Notes: generated by a model not told the origin, from the sequence alone. Shown: positions 45,409 through 55,105, numbered from the stretch's first letter. The stretch: 64,000 nucleotides of DNA from Lysinibacillus agricola (GCF_016638705.1 NZ_CP067341.1:2607501-2671500); one strand, 5' to 3'. Numbers and translations: made by a program.

Positions 45409-48231
45409 ATGTCGAACAACGTTACAACTGTAAGTTCTCCATGGTCTGCTTTTTCTGGTCCTAACCTAGGATATGTGATGGAGCAATACGACTTATTCTT
45501 ACAGTCTCCTGAAGAAGTAGAACCGGAGTTAGTATTATTATTCCAACAATTTGGTGCACCAGTGGTAGTAGAGGGTGAAGTAGCTGTAGCTAGTAATGCA
45601 GCAACTCCTGCTGGCGATTACAAAAAAGTGTTAGCAGCTGTGAAACTAGCAGATGCAATTCGAACACATGGTCATTTAGCGGCAGATATTTACCCTTTGA
45701 AAAACCGTGAACTACAAACAGCTCAAATTGAAGAAAGCGCGTTCAACTTAAGCGCTGCAGATTTAGCTGAAATTCCTGCAGCTATCTTCTTCAAAGATGT
45801 GCCAGCAAACGTGAAAAATGGTAAGGATGCAATCAATTACTTAAAATCCGTTTATACAGAAAAAGTAGCATTTGAATATAATCACGTAGTAGCAACAGAA
45901 GAACGTGATTGGATTCAAGCACAAATTGAAACAGGTTCATTTAAACAAGCATTAGCTTCTGATGAGAAAAAAGCTTTATTAGATCGTTTAACTCGCGTTG
46001 AAAATTTCGAGAAGTTTATTCATAAAACTTTTGTAGGTCAAAAGCGATTCTCTGGTGAAGGTTTAGATACTCAAATCGTCCTATTCGATGAAATTATTAA
46101 AACATCTGAAGCAAATAACGTAGAAAAAGTACGTATTGGAATGGCTCACCGTGGTCGCTTAAATGTTTTAACACATATTTTAAATAAACCGTATGACATG
46201 ATGTTCTCTGATTTTGCACATGTATCTAATGATTTATTTATTCCAGAACATGGTCGCCTTGAAATAACAAAAGGTTGGACAGGTGATGTAAAATACCACA
46301 TGGGTGCTTCTTACAACCGTGAATCGGGTATGAATGTTAAACTTGCCTATAACCCATCTCACTTAGAAGTAGGAAATCCAGTTGTTTTAGGTACTGCTCG
46401 AGCAGCACAAGATGATACTTCTAAGCCAGGGCAAGCTGTCCATGACCGCACAAAAGGATTAGGAATCCTAGTGCATGGTGACGCTGCATTCCCAGGTCAA
46501 GGTATCGTAACAGAAGTATTAAACTTTGCAAAAACTGAAGGTTTCACTACTGGTGGTACAATCCACATCATTGCTAACAACATGATTGGATTTACAACTG
46601 AACACCAAGACTCTCGCTCATCTGTTTACTCTTCTGACCCAGCAAAAGGTTATGAAGTGCCGGTTATACACGTAAATGCAGATAGCCCTGAGGCTGTAAC
46701 TTTAGTAGGTCGTTTTGCAGCTAGCTACCGTCAAAAATTCGGTAAAGATATCGTTGTTGACTTAGTTGGTTACCGTCGTCACGGTCACAATGAAACTGAC
46801 GATCCAACTGTTACAAACCCTGAAACATACAAATTAGTTGCTAAACATGAAACAGTTCGTGCTTTATACGGTGCGCAATTAGCAGCTGAGGGTGTAGTTT
46901 CTGCTGATGAAGTAGCAGCATTAGATGCAGCTATTTATGCAGAAATGCAAGCAGCTTATGATCATGTAAAAGAAATGGCAGATAAAGATGAGCACAAGCA
47001 TTTAGAAATGCCAGAGGAATTAAAAGTAGAATTCCCACAAATTGATACAGCAGTTGGTGCGGAACGTCTAGAAACAATTAACGAAGAGCTTTTAGTGTTT
47101 GAAGAAAACTTCGAGCCACAGAAAAAGCTTGGCAAAATTTTAGAAAAACGCCGTGATGCATTTGCTTCTGCAAAAATCGACTGGGGTCATGCAGAAACTT
47201 TAGCTTATGCAACAATTATTCAAGATGGCACACCAGTACGTTTTACAGGTCAAGATGCACAACGTGGTACGTTCTCTCAACGCCACTTAGTGTTACATGA
47301 CAAAAACAATGGCAATGTATTCACGCCACTTCACCATATTTCTGGTTCAAATGCATCATTTACAGTACACAACTCTCCACTGACAGAAGCAGGGGTAGTG
47401 GGCTTTGAATATGGTTATAATTTAGAAAATGGTAATGTTTTATCTGTTTGGGAAGCTCAATTCGGTGACTTTGCAAACATGGCACAAGTTATGTTTGATA
47501 ACTTTATTTCAGGTGCACGTGCTAAATGGGGTCAAAAATCTGGTTTAGTTATACTTTTACCACATGGTTATGAAGGTCAAGGTCCAGAACACTCTTCAAG
47601 CCGTATGGAACGTTATTTACAAATGTCAGCTGAAAATAACTGGTTTGTAGCAAACTGTTCAAATGCAGGTAACTACTACCACTTATTACGCCGTCAAGCA
47701 GCATTATTAGGAACAGAAGGTGTTCGTCCGCTTGTAGTTGTAGCACCTAAATTCTTACTTCGTCACCCATTAGCTGCTGCAAATGCTGATCAATTAGCAA
47801 ATGGCTCATTCCAAGAAGTAATTGAGCAACCAGGTTTAGGTTCAAAAGAAAACGCTGTAGAGCGTATTGTATTAGGTACAGGTAAAGTAATGATTGACAT
47901 AGCTGACCGTGTAAAAGATGGTGAAGGCTTCGATCACGTACACATTGTTCGTGTAGAACAGCTTTACCCATTCCCAAAAGAACAAGTTGCTGGTATTATT
48001 GCTAAGTATCCTAATGTAAAAGAAGTTGTTTGGGTACAAGAAGAACCTAAAAACCAAGGTACTTGGAATTATGCATTAGAAACATTACATGAAATTTCTG
48101 AAGGTAAAAAGCTACGTTATGTAGGTCGTCCTGCAATGAGCTCTACTTCTGAAGGTGATGCAGATTCTCATAAAGCAGCTCAAGCCGCACTTGTTGAAGA
48201 AGCAGTTGCTGAGCCTGTAAAGGTTAAATAG
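45409..48231 (+). CDS. odhA: 2-oxoglutarate dehydrogenase E1 component
   Basis: E1 is the thiamine-diphosphate enzyme of the TCA cycle that decarboxylates 2-oxoglutarate and passes succinyl to the E2 lipoyl arm. The 940-residue protein has the family stretches RIGMAHRGRLNVLTHILNKP, MGASYNRESGMNVKLAYNPS, YRRHGHNETDDPTVTNPETY and GQDAQRGTFSQRH, all intact. The ATG at 45409 has GGAGG upstream and begins MSNNVTTVSSPWSAFSGPN, as in Bacillus OdhA. odhB follows. Codon choice favours abundant tRNAs, as expected for a highly expressed gene. Confidence 0.96.
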   Translation: MSNNVTTVSSPWSAFSGPNLGYVMEQYDLFLQSPEEVEPELVLLFQQFGAPVVVEGEVAVASNAATPAGDYKKVLAAVKLADAIRTHGHLAADIYPLKNRELQTAQIEESAFNLSAADLAEIPAAIFFKDVPANVKNGKDAINYLKSVYTEKVAFEYNHVVATEERDWIQAQIETGSFKQALASDEKKALLDRLTRVENFEKFIHKTFVGQKRFSGEGLDTQIVLFDEIIKTSEANNVEKVRIGMAHRGRLNVLTHILNKPYDMMFSDFAHVSNDLFIPEHGRLEITKGWTGDVKYHMGASYNRESGMNVKLAYNPSHLEVGNPVVLGTARAAQDDTSKPGQAVHDRTKGLGILVHGDAAFPGQGIVTEVLNFAKTEGFTTGGTIHIIANNMIGFTTEHQDSRSSVYSSDPAKGYEVPVIHVNADSPEAVTLVGRFAASYRQKFGKDIVVDLVGYRRHGHNETDDPTVTNPETYKLVAKHETVRALYGAQLAAEGVVSADEVAALDAAIYAEMQAAYDHVKEMADKDEHKHLEMPEELKVEFPQIDTAVGAERLETINEELLVFEENFEPQKKLGKILEKRRDAFASAKIDWGHAETLAYATIIQDGTPVRFTGQDAQRGTFSQRHLVLHDKNNGNVFTPLHHISGSNASFTVHNSPLTEAGVVGFEYGYNLENGNVLSVWEAQFGDFANMAQVMFDNFISGARAKWGQKSGLVILLPHGYEGQGPEHSSSRMERYLQMSAENNWFVANCSNAGNYYHLLRRQAALLGTEGVRPLVVVAPKFLLRHPLAAANADQLANGSFQEVIEQPGLGSKENAVERIVLGTGKVMIDIADRVKDGEGFDHVHIVRVEQLYPFPKEQVAGIIAKYPNVKEVVWVQEEPKNQGTWNYALETLHEISEGKKLRYVGRPAMSSTSEGDADSHKAAQAALVEEAVAEPVKVK

Positions 48232-48255
48232 TCATATAATAAATTTTTGAGAGCC

Positions 48256-48285
48256 GGGCTACTTGCTTAGGCAGTAGCCCTTTTA
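48256..48285 (+). terminator. Hairpin between odhA and odhB
   Basis: GGGCTACT (48256-48263) pairs with AGTAGCCC (48273-48280) followed by TTTTA. It may cause partial termination or set the 3' end of odhA mRNA, lowering odhB relative to odhA. Confidence 0.65.
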
Positions 48286-48322
48286 TGTGCACAATGCACG
48301 TTAATTAAAGGAGGAAATGAAA

Positions 48323-49555
48323 GTGGCTGAAATTAAAGTCCCTGAATTAGCAGAATCGATTACAGAAGGTAGTATCGCACAATGGGTAAAAAAAGTGGGC
48401 GATCGCGTTGAAAAAGGTGAATTCATCGTTGAACTTGAAACAGACAAAGTAAACGCTGAAATCATTTCTGAAGAAGCGGGAGTTTTAACTCAAATTTTAG
48501 CTGAAGAAGGCGATACTGTACTTGTAGGTCAAGTAATCGCAGTAGTAGAAGCCGGCGAAGGTGCAGCACCTGCTCCAGCGGCACCAGTTGCAGCAGCAGC
48601 TCCAGCTCCAGCAGCGCCACAAGCGGCACCTGCTCCGGTTGCAGCAGCTCCAGTTGTAGAAGAAACTTCTGGTGAGCGTGTAATCGCATCTCCAGCAGCT
48701 CGTAAACTTGCTCGTGAAAAAGGTATTGACCTTGCTGCTGTATCTCCAGTAGATCCACAAGGCCGTGTACGTGTACAAGACGTAGCAGCTCATGGTACAG
48801 CTCCAGTGGCAGCACCACAAGCAGCTCCAGCAGCACCTAAAGCAGCTGTAGATGAATCACGTGTAACAGTTGAAAAAATGAGCCGTCGTCGCCAAACAAT
48901 TGCAAAACGTTTACTTGAAGTAAAACAATCTACAGCAATGTTAACAACATTCAACGAAGTAGATATGACAAACATTATGGCTTTACGTTCTCGTAAAAAA
49001 GACCAATTCTTCGAGTCAACTGGCTCAAAACTTGGTTTCATGTCATTCTTCACAAAAGCAGTAGTGGCAGCACTTAAAAAATACCCATATGTGAACGCAC
49101 AAATCGCTGGTGATGAAATTCACTTAAACAACTTCTTTGATATCGGTGTAGCTGTATCAACAGAAGAAGGTTTAGTAGTACCAGTTGTACGTGACGCTGA
49201 CCGCAAAAACTTCGCTGAAATTGAAGATTCAATTGCAGACCTAGCGAAAAAAGCACGCGACAAAAAATTAGGTTTAGCAGATCTTCAAGGTGGCTCATTC
49301 ACAATTACAAATGGTGGAGTATTCGGTTCATTAATGTCTACACCTATCATGAATGGTACACAAGCAGCTATCCTAGGTATGCACACTATCAAAAAACGTC
49401 CAGTTGAAGTGAATGGTGAAGTAGAAGTTCGCCCAATGATGTACTTAGCTCTTTCTTATGACCACCGTATTATCGATGGTAAAGATTCTGTAGGCTTCCT
49501 TAAAACTGTTAAAGAACTACTTGAAAACCCAGAAGATTTATTATTAAATTCTTAA
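48323..49555 (+). CDS. odhB: Dihydrolipoamide succinyltransferase E2 component
   Basis: E2 forms the core of the 2-oxoglutarate dehydrogenase complex. The 410-residue protein has an N-terminal lipoyl domain with lipoylated Lys42 (ETDKVNAE), an Ala/Pro-rich linker (about 80-115), an E3-binding domain ([16 protein letters not shown]) and a catalytic domain with DHRIIDG. The GTG at 48323 lies eight bases after GGAGG and begins [16 protein letters not shown] like B. subtilis OdhB. The ATG six bases upstream is too close to the site. The lpd gene for E3 is not adjacent. Confidence 0.95.
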   Translation: MAEIKVPELAESITEGSIAQWVKKVGDRVEKGEFIVELETDKVNAEIISEEAGVLTQILAEEGDTVLVGQVIAVVEAGEGAAPAPAAPVAAAAPAPAAPQAAPAPVAAAPVVEETSGERVIASPAARKLAREKGIDLAAVSPVDPQGRVRVQDVAAHGTAPVAAPQAAPAAPKAAVDESRVTVEKMSRRRQTIAKRLLEVKQSTAMLTTFNEVDMTNIMALRSRKKDQFFESTGSKLGFMSFFTKAVVAALKKYPYVNAQIAGDEIHLNNFFDIGVAVSTEEGLVVPVVRDADRKNFAEIEDSIADLAKKARDKKLGLADLQGGSFTITNGGVFGSLMSTPIMNGTQAAILGMHTIKKRPVEVNGEVEVRPMMYLALSYDHRIIDGKDSVGFLKTVKELLENPEDLLLNS

Positions 49556-49563
49556 TTCCAATG

Positions 49564-49604
49564 ATTTATTACCCCTGCGAACATTGTTTTGCAGGGGTTT
49601 TTTT
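49564..49604 (+). terminator. Terminator of odhAB
   Basis: CCCCTGC pairs with GCAGGGG, followed by seven Ts. Confidence 0.9.
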
Positions 49605-49828
49605 CTTTATGAAACATTCAATGAAAGCGCCGGAAAGAATCATTAGGCAGCCGCCACAATGTTATGAAAGCTTCATATAGTAAAAAAGTATATGGTAGAT
49701 AAGGTATCAATTATCCTAACTAATAGCTTCTTTTGAATCATTAGAATGAAAGTTTAGTAGTAAATATTTGCGAATTTTCTAAAAAAGATCGTTATCAAAA
49801 GGTAGGGATAAAAAGAATGCCATGTATT

Positions 49829-49934
49829 TGATTGAAGTGTAAACTGGACCTCCTTAGAGATCAGTATCACAAGTGGCTCATCGGACGCCCCCAAGAAAGC
49901 ACCTAGCCGGAACGGAAATCAACCACACGTTATG
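49829..49934 (+). repeat. GGAACGG-type dispersed repeat, partial
   Basis: The right half AGCACCTAGCCGGAACGGAA followed by ATCAACCACACGTTATGG matches the end of the 28644 copy closely. The left half is diverged. The flanking sequence 49605-49828 shows no gene. Confidence 0.65.
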
Positions 49935-50000
49935 GTGATGATCCTTTAAGAAAAATAAAACCCTAATATTGTAATTAGTCAGAAAAGTAATAAAATTATC

Positions 50001-50030
50001 TTGACGAATAACTTAGTTTTATAGTAGTAT
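50001..50030 (+). promoter_or_regulatory. SigmaA promoter of the lysine transporter operon
   Basis: TTGACG (50001-50006) and TAGTAT (50025-50030) are separated by 18 bases. The implied start lies just ahead of the riboswitch. Confidence 0.6.
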
Positions 50031-50065
50031 CTAATTATCAATTAAATAAACAAACCTCACTTTTG

Positions 50066-50330
50066 TTCTATTGTGAGGTAGAGGCGCGGTATTTATTAGT
50101 TCATTGTTGAGTGCAAGCAAGCGAAGACGCAATGGAGAAGGAAATATCGCCGAAGTATAAAAGGAGCTCGTACTTTTATGCTGGGTCTGCAGTGAATAAG
50201 TGCAGGACTGTCCTAGTAAATTACTTTCCAGATTTACTAGGTTGTGCTATCTCGGAATGATGGAATAATAGTGAGGATTTGGGCAACTGTTAAAAAAGTA
50301 AGACCTAAGTTCAGAACTTAGGTCTTTTTT
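50066..50330 (+). promoter_or_regulatory. Lysine riboswitch (L-box) with terminator
   Basis: The conserved L-box blocks are all present in order: GTGAGGTAGAGGCGC (50073-50087), GAAGGAAATATCGCCGAAG, GCTGGGTCTGC and GTGCAGGACTGTC. A terminator follows: AAGACCTAAGTT (50300-50311) with AACTTAGGTCTT (50315-50326) and a T run. Lysine binding would favour the terminator and switch off the downstream ABC transporter. This identifies lysine as the probable transport substrate. Confidence 0.93.
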
Positions 50331-50372
50331 GGTACAGTTGTCTTATTTTTTTACAGAAAAGGGGAGTTTTAC

Positions 50373-51239
50373 ATGAAAAGAAAATGGTTGGTATTAATGT
50401 TGACCGTAATGACAGCAATTTTGCTAGCAGCTTGTGGTACTGGTGACAAAAAGGATACGACGTCATCTAGTAATGAGGGTAGTAAAACGAATAAGGATGA
50501 AGGTGGCGGCCAATTCCGTATCGGGATGGAAGCAGGCTATGCTCCGTTTAACTGGACCCAGCAAGGTGATGCAAATGGCGCAGTAAAAATTGCCGATAAT
50601 GCAGAGTATGCAGGCGGTTATGATGTGCAAATGGCGAAAAAAATAGCTGAAGGCTTAGGAAAAGAATTAGTCATCGTAAAATTGGAATGGGATGGCTTAG
50701 TACCAGCTCTACAATCAAATAAAATCGATGCAATCATTGCAGGTATGTCACCTACTGAAGAACGTAAGCAAACTATCGATTTCACAGAAAACTACTATAC
50801 ATCTGATTTTGTAATGGTTATTAAAAAAGGCAGTAAATATGAAAAAGCAAAATCTATCCAAGATTTTTCTGGAGCAAAGATCACATCACAATTAAATACA
50901 TCTAACTACACTGTTATTGATCAAATCAAAGATGTAAAAAAACAAACAGCAATGGATAGCTTCCCAGCAATGCGTGTAGCATTAGAAGCTGGAAAAATTG
51001 ATGGCTATGTAGCAGAACGCCCAGAAGGTATTTCCGCTGCTGCTGCAAACGATAAATTCACATATGTAAAGTTTGAAAAAGGCTTTGACACTGATGTTTC
51101 AAATACATCTATTGCAGTTGGTTTACGTAAAAATGATGCAGATCTTGAAAAAATCAATGAAATCCTAAAAGGTATTTCTGAAGATGATCGCCAAAAAATT
51201 ATGGAAGAAGCAATTCATCAACAACCAGCAGCACAATAA
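50373..51239 (+). CDS. Lysine ABC transporter, substrate-binding lipoprotein
   Basis: The 288-residue protein has a lipobox LLAAC (Cys21) and an SBP_bac_3 fold: FRIGMEAGYAPFNWTQQ, GGYDVQMAKKIAEGLGKELV, VPALQSNKIDAIIAGMSPTE and a C-terminal DDRQKIMEEA. It would bind the amino acid outside and deliver it to the permease. The lysine assignment comes from the L-box upstream. It is the first gene of a three-gene operon. A hairpin after its stop may leave more of its message than of the downstream genes. Confidence 0.92.
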   Translation: MKRKWLVLMLTVMTAILLAACGTGDKKDTTSSSNEGSKTNKDEGGGQFRIGMEAGYAPFNWTQQGDANGAVKIADNAEYAGGYDVQMAKKIAEGLGKELVIVKLEWDGLVPALQSNKIDAIIAGMSPTEERKQTIDFTENYYTSDFVMVIKKGSKYEKAKSIQDFSGAKITSQLNTSNYTVIDQIKDVKKQTAMDSFPAMRVALEAGKIDGYVAERPEGISAAAANDKFTYVKFEKGFDTDVSNTSIAVGLRKNDADLEKINEILKGISEDDRQKIMEEAIHQQPAAQ

Positions 51240-51246
51240 CATGACT

Positions 51247-51274
51247 GCACGGGCTGCTTACTAGTCCGTGCAAT
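51247..51274 (+). promoter_or_regulatory. Intercistronic hairpin
   Basis: GCACGG (51247-51252 region) pairs with CCGTGC near 51269-51274. No T run follows. It probably stabilises the message of the binding-protein gene. The gap to the permease is 194 bases, long for an operon. Confidence 0.5.
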
Positions 51275-51433
51275 ATCATTTCATCATTATTCTACAAGAA
51301 TCTCTCTAAATAATGATAATGTCTTAGCTAAAAGTTTCATAAAATAAAAGAAACAGAAGCTCCAATCAAAAAGGGAGATTGCTAAGACGATACTGGAACG
51401 AACAAGCAACACGACGTTGTTAGGAGGAACATC

Positions 51434-52159
51434 ATGAGTTTTGAATGGATTATTTCAATTGTTGAGAACAACTGGCAAATGTTTTTACGGGGTGCGTATT
51501 ATACATTACTTATTTCGATTATTAGTACAATTATTGGTGCACTTATCGGATTTTTTATCGGGATTATGCATACCATCAAAGTTCGTAAAAAGGGTGTAAA
51601 ATATTATTGCTTGAAGCTCATTAATTTTATACTAACATGCTATGTTGAATTCTTCCGTGGTACACCAATGATTGTACAAGCGATGGTTGTATTTTACGGA
51701 CTAGATATGGCATTTGGCATTGATATGCACTTTATTACGGCCGGTATTTTAGTCGTTTCACTAAATACAGGGGCTTATATGACGGAAATTGTGCGTGGTG
51801 GTATTGTTTCAATTGATAAAGGACAGTATGAGGCTGCTTCAGCAATCGGTATGAATCATTTCCAAATCATGCTACACGTTGTTTTACCTCAAGTTGCACG
51901 AAATGTATTACCTGCTACAGGTAACCAATTAATTATGAATATTAAAGATACAGCAGTATTAAACGTTATCGGGGTTACGGAATTATTCTTCCAAACAAAA
52001 TCGATTGCCGGTAATAACTTCCGCTATTTTGAATCCTTCTTTGTAGCTTGTGTCCTTTACTTCATCATGACATTCACAGCATCAAGAATTTTACTGTATG
52101 TAGAAAAACGACTGGATGGTCCAGATGCTTACCAAAAAGAACAGAAAGAAGCAGTATAG
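51434..52159 (+). CDS. Lysine ABC transporter, permease
   Basis: The 241-residue membrane protein has the HisM-type layout: five hydrophobic segments and the EAA loop YEAASAIGMNHFQIMLHVVL. The motif EFFRGTPMIVQAMVVFYG is characteristic of polar amino-acid permeases. It forms the channel of the importer together with the ATPase 12 bases downstream. AGGAGG precedes the ATG. Confidence 0.93.
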   Translation: MSFEWIISIVENNWQMFLRGAYYTLLISIISTIIGALIGFFIGIMHTIKVRKKGVKYYCLKLINFILTCYVEFFRGTPMIVQAMVVFYGLDMAFGIDMHFITAGILVVSLNTGAYMTEIVRGGIVSIDKGQYEAASAIGMNHFQIMLHVVLPQVARNVLPATGNQLIMNIKDTAVLNVIGVTELFFQTKSIAGNNFRYFESFFVACVLYFIMTFTASRILLYVEKRLDGPDAYQKEQKEAV

Positions 52160-52171
52160 GGGGACGAACAA

Positions 52172-52903
52172 ATGACGGTTATTAAAATAGAGCATTTAAG
52201 TAAATCATTTGGGCGTAACCAAGTGTTAAAGGATGTAAATTTCCAAGTAGAAAAGGGCGAGGTTGTCTGCTTAATCGGTTCTTCAGGATCTGGTAAATCA
52301 ACACTACTACGCTGCATTAATTTACTGGAAACGCCAAGTGGTGGTCAAATTATTTACAAAGGTGAAAACATTTTAGACGAAAAGCATAATATTCAAGAAT
52401 ATCGTACACATTTAGGTATGGTATTCCAGCAATTTAACTTATTCAATAATCATAATGTGCTAAAAAATTGCACTGTTGGTCAAATAAAAGTATTAAAGCG
52501 TTCAAAAGAAGAAGCTGAGGAAGTTGCTCTAAAATATCTGCAAATCGTTGGCATGGATCAATATGTCAATGCAAAGCCACGACAGCTCTCTGGCGGTCAA
52601 AAACAGCGTGTAGCCATTGCACGAGCATTGTCCATGAGCCCAGAAGTAATGCTCTTTGATGAACCGACGTCAGCCCTTGACCCAGAAATGGTGGGTGAAG
52701 TATTAAAGGTAATGCGTCAGCTAGCGGATTCCGGAAATACGATGTTAATTGTTACACATGAAATGGAATTTGCCAAAGAAGTAGCAGATCGCGTTGTCTT
52801 TATGGATAAAGGTGTTATTGTAGAGGAAGGCCCTCCAGCACAGGTTTTAGTAACCCCTCAGCATGAACGGACAAAAGAGTTTTTAAAACGGACATTAAAA
52901 TAA
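52172..52903 (+). CDS. Lysine ABC transporter, ATP-binding protein
   Basis: The 243-residue protein has Walker [11 protein letters not shown]-loop MVFQQFNLF, signature [15 protein letters not shown], Walker [16 protein letters not shown] and the switch His in [15 protein letters not shown], a complete GlnQ/HisP-type ATPase. It drives lysine import through the permease encoded just upstream. A terminator follows at 52965. Confidence 0.95.
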   Translation: MTVIKIEHLSKSFGRNQVLKDVNFQVEKGEVVCLIGSSGSGKSTLLRCINLLETPSGGQIIYKGENILDEKHNIQEYRTHLGMVFQQFNLFNNHNVLKNCTVGQIKVLKRSKEEAEEVALKYLQIVGMDQYVNAKPRQLSGGQKQRVAIARALSMSPEVMLFDEPTSALDPEMVGEVLKVMRQLADSGNTMLIVTHEMEFAKEVADRVVFMDKGVIVEEGPPAQVLVTPQHERTKEFLKRTLK

Positions 52904-52964
52904 ATAAGTTTCCGCCTCTGGTTATGAATAACTAAAAGTGAATCCAAACAATTTTATTACTATT

Positions 52965-52994
52965 AAGCTGGACGTATTAGTTCAGCTTTTTTTT
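52965..52994 (+). terminator. Terminator of the lysine transporter operon
   Basis: AAGCTGGAC (52965-52973) pairs with GTTCAGCTT (52980-52988) with one mismatch, followed by six Ts. Confidence 0.8.
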
Positions 52995-53120
52995 GCGATT
53001 AAAGATATAATCTGGGCTACTTCAATTAACGGAGCATTTTAGTCTAGGAACTTCCTTCCACTGATAGCGTCAAATTTATAAATTTTATGCAGTTATTAAC
53101 CCTTTAATAATGGAGGTAGT

Positions 53121-53351
53121 ATGTTGAAAAAATTATTTATTCTATTTACCATAATTAGTGTTCTGTTAGTTGGCTGTTCGCAAGAAAAAAAATATTACGT
53201 ATGGGTTGATTCATCAACACAAACTCAAGAAAGTATTGATTCAGCGATAGAAAGGCTTACTATTGCCAAGGTTGATTTCATTATTGATGATCATGGTAGT
53301 GTTTTAATAAATGAAAAAGATATGGATAAGGCTGTGATGTGCTGTTCTTAA
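53121..53351 (+). CDS. Small lipoprotein (76 residues)
   Basis: A lipoprotein signal with lipobox LLVGC (Cys19) is followed by a short domain YYVWVDSSTQTQESIDSAIE and then VDFIIDDHGSVLINEKDMDK, ending in CCS. It looks like a small ferredoxin-like or FlhB-like beta-alpha-beta fold, but no family was recognised. GGAGG precedes the ATG. It lies next to a second, broken lipoprotein gene. Confidence 0.75.
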   Translation: MLKKLFILFTIISVLLVGCSQEKKYYVWVDSSTQTQESIDSAIERLTIAKVDFIIDDHGSVLINEKDMDKAVMCCS

Positions 53352-53484
53352 GCTAAAGGGAGCTATTTTTCAAGAAGGATAATGCCTTTTTTTGAAGTTA
53401 AGAGGTCGTTTAGTGGAATGATTTTGAAATTTATTGAAACGAAAACTACGAAATTCAGTCAAGTTTTTAAAAGGAGTGATGATT

Positions 53485-53831
53485 TTGAAAAAATTTAGTT
53501 TAATTATATCTGTAATATTTTTATCAATTGGATTATTGGGCTGTAAAAAAGTGGGGATGAGGAGGAACTCGACAAAGAGATTTCAAAGTCAACTGAGAAA
53601 ATAACAGATAAGCCTACAATCATAGGCGAAATTGTTCAAATAGAAGGTAAAAGATTTTTAGTGGAAAACAAAACTGAAAAATTACCAGATGGCAGATCAG
53701 GTGCGATATGGTTTTCAACTGATGAAATTGAATCTTTAAAAGTAGGACTTACTGTTTCTGTTTGGACAACCAAAATAGAAGAAAGTTATCCAGCACAAGC
53801 AGTTGCAGAAAAAATTGAGATTAATGAATAA
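53485..53831 (+). pseudogene. DUF3221-like lipoprotein, frameshifted in an A6 run
   Basis: The TTG at 53485 behind AAGGAG opens a lipoprotein signal (FLSIGLLGC). The frame then runs out at RRNSTKR. Adding one A to the A6 run at about 53546-53551 gives GCKKSGDEEELDKE and continues through IIGEIVQIEGKRFLVENK and SGAIWFSTDEIESLKVG to TAA at 53831. The domain resembles DUF3221. It is inactive, phase-variable, or a homopolymer error. Confidence 0.72.
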
Positions 53832-54227
53832 TGGGCGAGATTAAACAAATGAGGTATTAAACTTCCATGAAAATAAAATTTCTGGCACTAAAAATAAAGG
53901 CCTAGTCATTAAAAAAAATGGAGATCTGGTTTAGATTGTATTAGGCAGGATGGTCACATTGTAACCTAAACTTTCAAGACTCTGAACAGAATATCGAATA
54001 GTGGATTGTTTTTTTTGTTAAGTCTACATACATTTCTTTCCTTGTTAGAAGGTAATAAGCAATTAGCCTTGAGTGACGGATGAGCGTGCTCACTTTTTAC
54101 CCTTTCGAGCTGCAGTCCGTCTACTTCTAGTCCCATTTGTTTATGACTTCTAAAAATTAAAACGTACACCACTAAAATTGAATTTAGCAATGTACATTTA
54201 ACGTTTTTTTCTAGAAAATAGGTTACT
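53832..54227. other. Intergenic region without clear genes
   Basis: A 104-codon frame exists on the minus strand (53966-54280) but begins inside the small membrane protein gene at 54228 in another frame, has no ribosome site and resembles no family. I see no gene here. Confidence 0.4.
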
Positions 54228-54323
54228 TTATTTTCTAGAATTCCATTCTGCGTATAAAATAAAGCAAATTGCAAATGCAACGGCTAGGATAAAAAACCAT
54301 TGCGGTACACCACCAAAGCTCAT
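54228..54323 (-). CDS. Small membrane protein (31 residues)
   Basis: The frame encodes MSFGGVPQWFFILAVAFAIC followed by FILYAEWNSRK, a single membrane helix with a positively charged end. GAGGTG lies six bases upstream of the ATG. It is too short for usual gene finding. It resembles small membrane peptides of Bacilli in form only; function unknown. Confidence 0.6.
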   Translation of the reverse strand: MSFGGVPQWFFILAVAFAICFILYAEWNSRK

Positions 54324-54436
54324 GTTAACACCTCGAAGTAAAATTTTTATTAGTTATCTTCATTCGTTAAGGGACGCCCAATTCTAAATGTGTTGGGATG
54401 AGTCCTACAGTGAAACATCTACTGAATGAGAATATT

Positions 54437-54575
54437 GCCTCCAGACGCATTGATCATCTGTGCGAAAGAGAAGAGACAGCACCAAATGTTTTCTGTGCGA
54501 AAGCGAAGAGACAGCAACAAATGTTTTCTGTGTGAAAGCAAAGCGACAGCAACAATTACGCCAAGACGAAATTGA
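54437..54575 (+). repeat. Dispersed palindromic repeat, copy D, with three 35-bp units
   Basis: The ends match the family (GCCTCCAGACGCA at the left; CAATTACGCCAAGACGAAAT at the right). Three tandem units start at 54458, 54493 and 54528, exactly 35 bases apart, each with a CTGTG-GAAAG-ACAGC core. This is the longest array in the window. Confidence 0.75.
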
Positions 54576-54708
54576 TATAGTTAAAAAAATGGATAGTTAC
54601 GGAGAAAATATAGGTTTTCTATGGTTTTTTTCTCCACAAAAGTTCAAAAATATTATAAAATAAACAGTAGACATTAGCTTCATGCTAGTAAAGAGAGGTA
54701 GAGAGATT

Positions 54709-54906
54709 ATGTTACATTTAAAATGGAAAGATGCTCCAACAGTACGTACAGTTACTTGTAAGCATACAAATGCATCAAAATATTTAGTTTCAAACGTATT
54801 AACAGTAGGGAACCAATATGATGTTAAAAATGAAACAGAAGAATTCATTTTTATTATCGATAACACTGGTAATATTGGTGGCTACTATAAAGATTATTTC
54901 GAATAA
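54709..54906 (+). CDS. DUF6501-like small protein (65 residues)
   Basis: The protein MLHLKWKDAPTVRTVTCKHT ends NTGNIGGYYKDYFE and contains SNVLTVGNQYDVKNETEEFI. This matches the pattern I recall for the DUF6501 family of small Bacillus cytoplasmic proteins. The ATG at 54709 has AGAGGTAGAGAG upstream, and the extension to 54682 is not needed. It is flanked on both sides by copies of the dispersed repeat. Function unknown. Confidence 0.72.
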   Translation: MLHLKWKDAPTVRTVTCKHTNASKYLVSNVLTVGNQYDVKNETEEFIFIIDNTGNIGGYYKDYFE

Positions 54907-54910
54907 GTTT

Positions 54911-55098
54911 AATCAATTTCGCCTTGGCGTAATTGCGTCCGGATTTTGAATTGTGCTCGCACAATTCATTCCTTTTAAAATCCGTGACATCCGCCGGAGG
55001 CTTTATTTTCATTCAGTAGGTGTTTGGAAATCCCTGAAAAAGGGGAACTACATATGCATTCATTACCACCTTCAGAGGTGGGTTTCTTCTGCTGAATG
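54911..55098 (-). repeat. Dispersed palindromic repeat, copy E (most complete)
   Basis: On the minus strand the right part reads AAAGCCTCCGGCGGATGTCA, with central stems GGATTTT/AAAATCC and GAATTGTGC/GCACAATTC, then the CAATTACGCC-AA-GGCGAAATTG end. The outer part near 55015-55098 has GTGTTTGGA and GAGGTGGG-TTCTTCTGCTG blocks shared with copy A. Stem sequences differ from copy B, but pairing is kept. Confidence 0.75.
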
Positions 55099-55105
55099 AA
55101 AATAA

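Noticed and set aside
48462-48836. Leu-rich open frames antisense to odhB
   Set aside because: They are mirror frames of the Ala/Pro/Val-rich linker of odhB and have no ribosome sites.
53966-54280. 104-codon open frame on the minus strand
   Set aside because: It begins in another frame of a small membrane-protein gene, has a TTG start without a ribosome site and no recognisable family.
54458-54556. The 35-base spacing of repeats looks like a small CRISPR array
   Set aside because: Only three units, spacer parts of about 7 bases that are nearly identical, and no cas genes. It is a tandem repeat.
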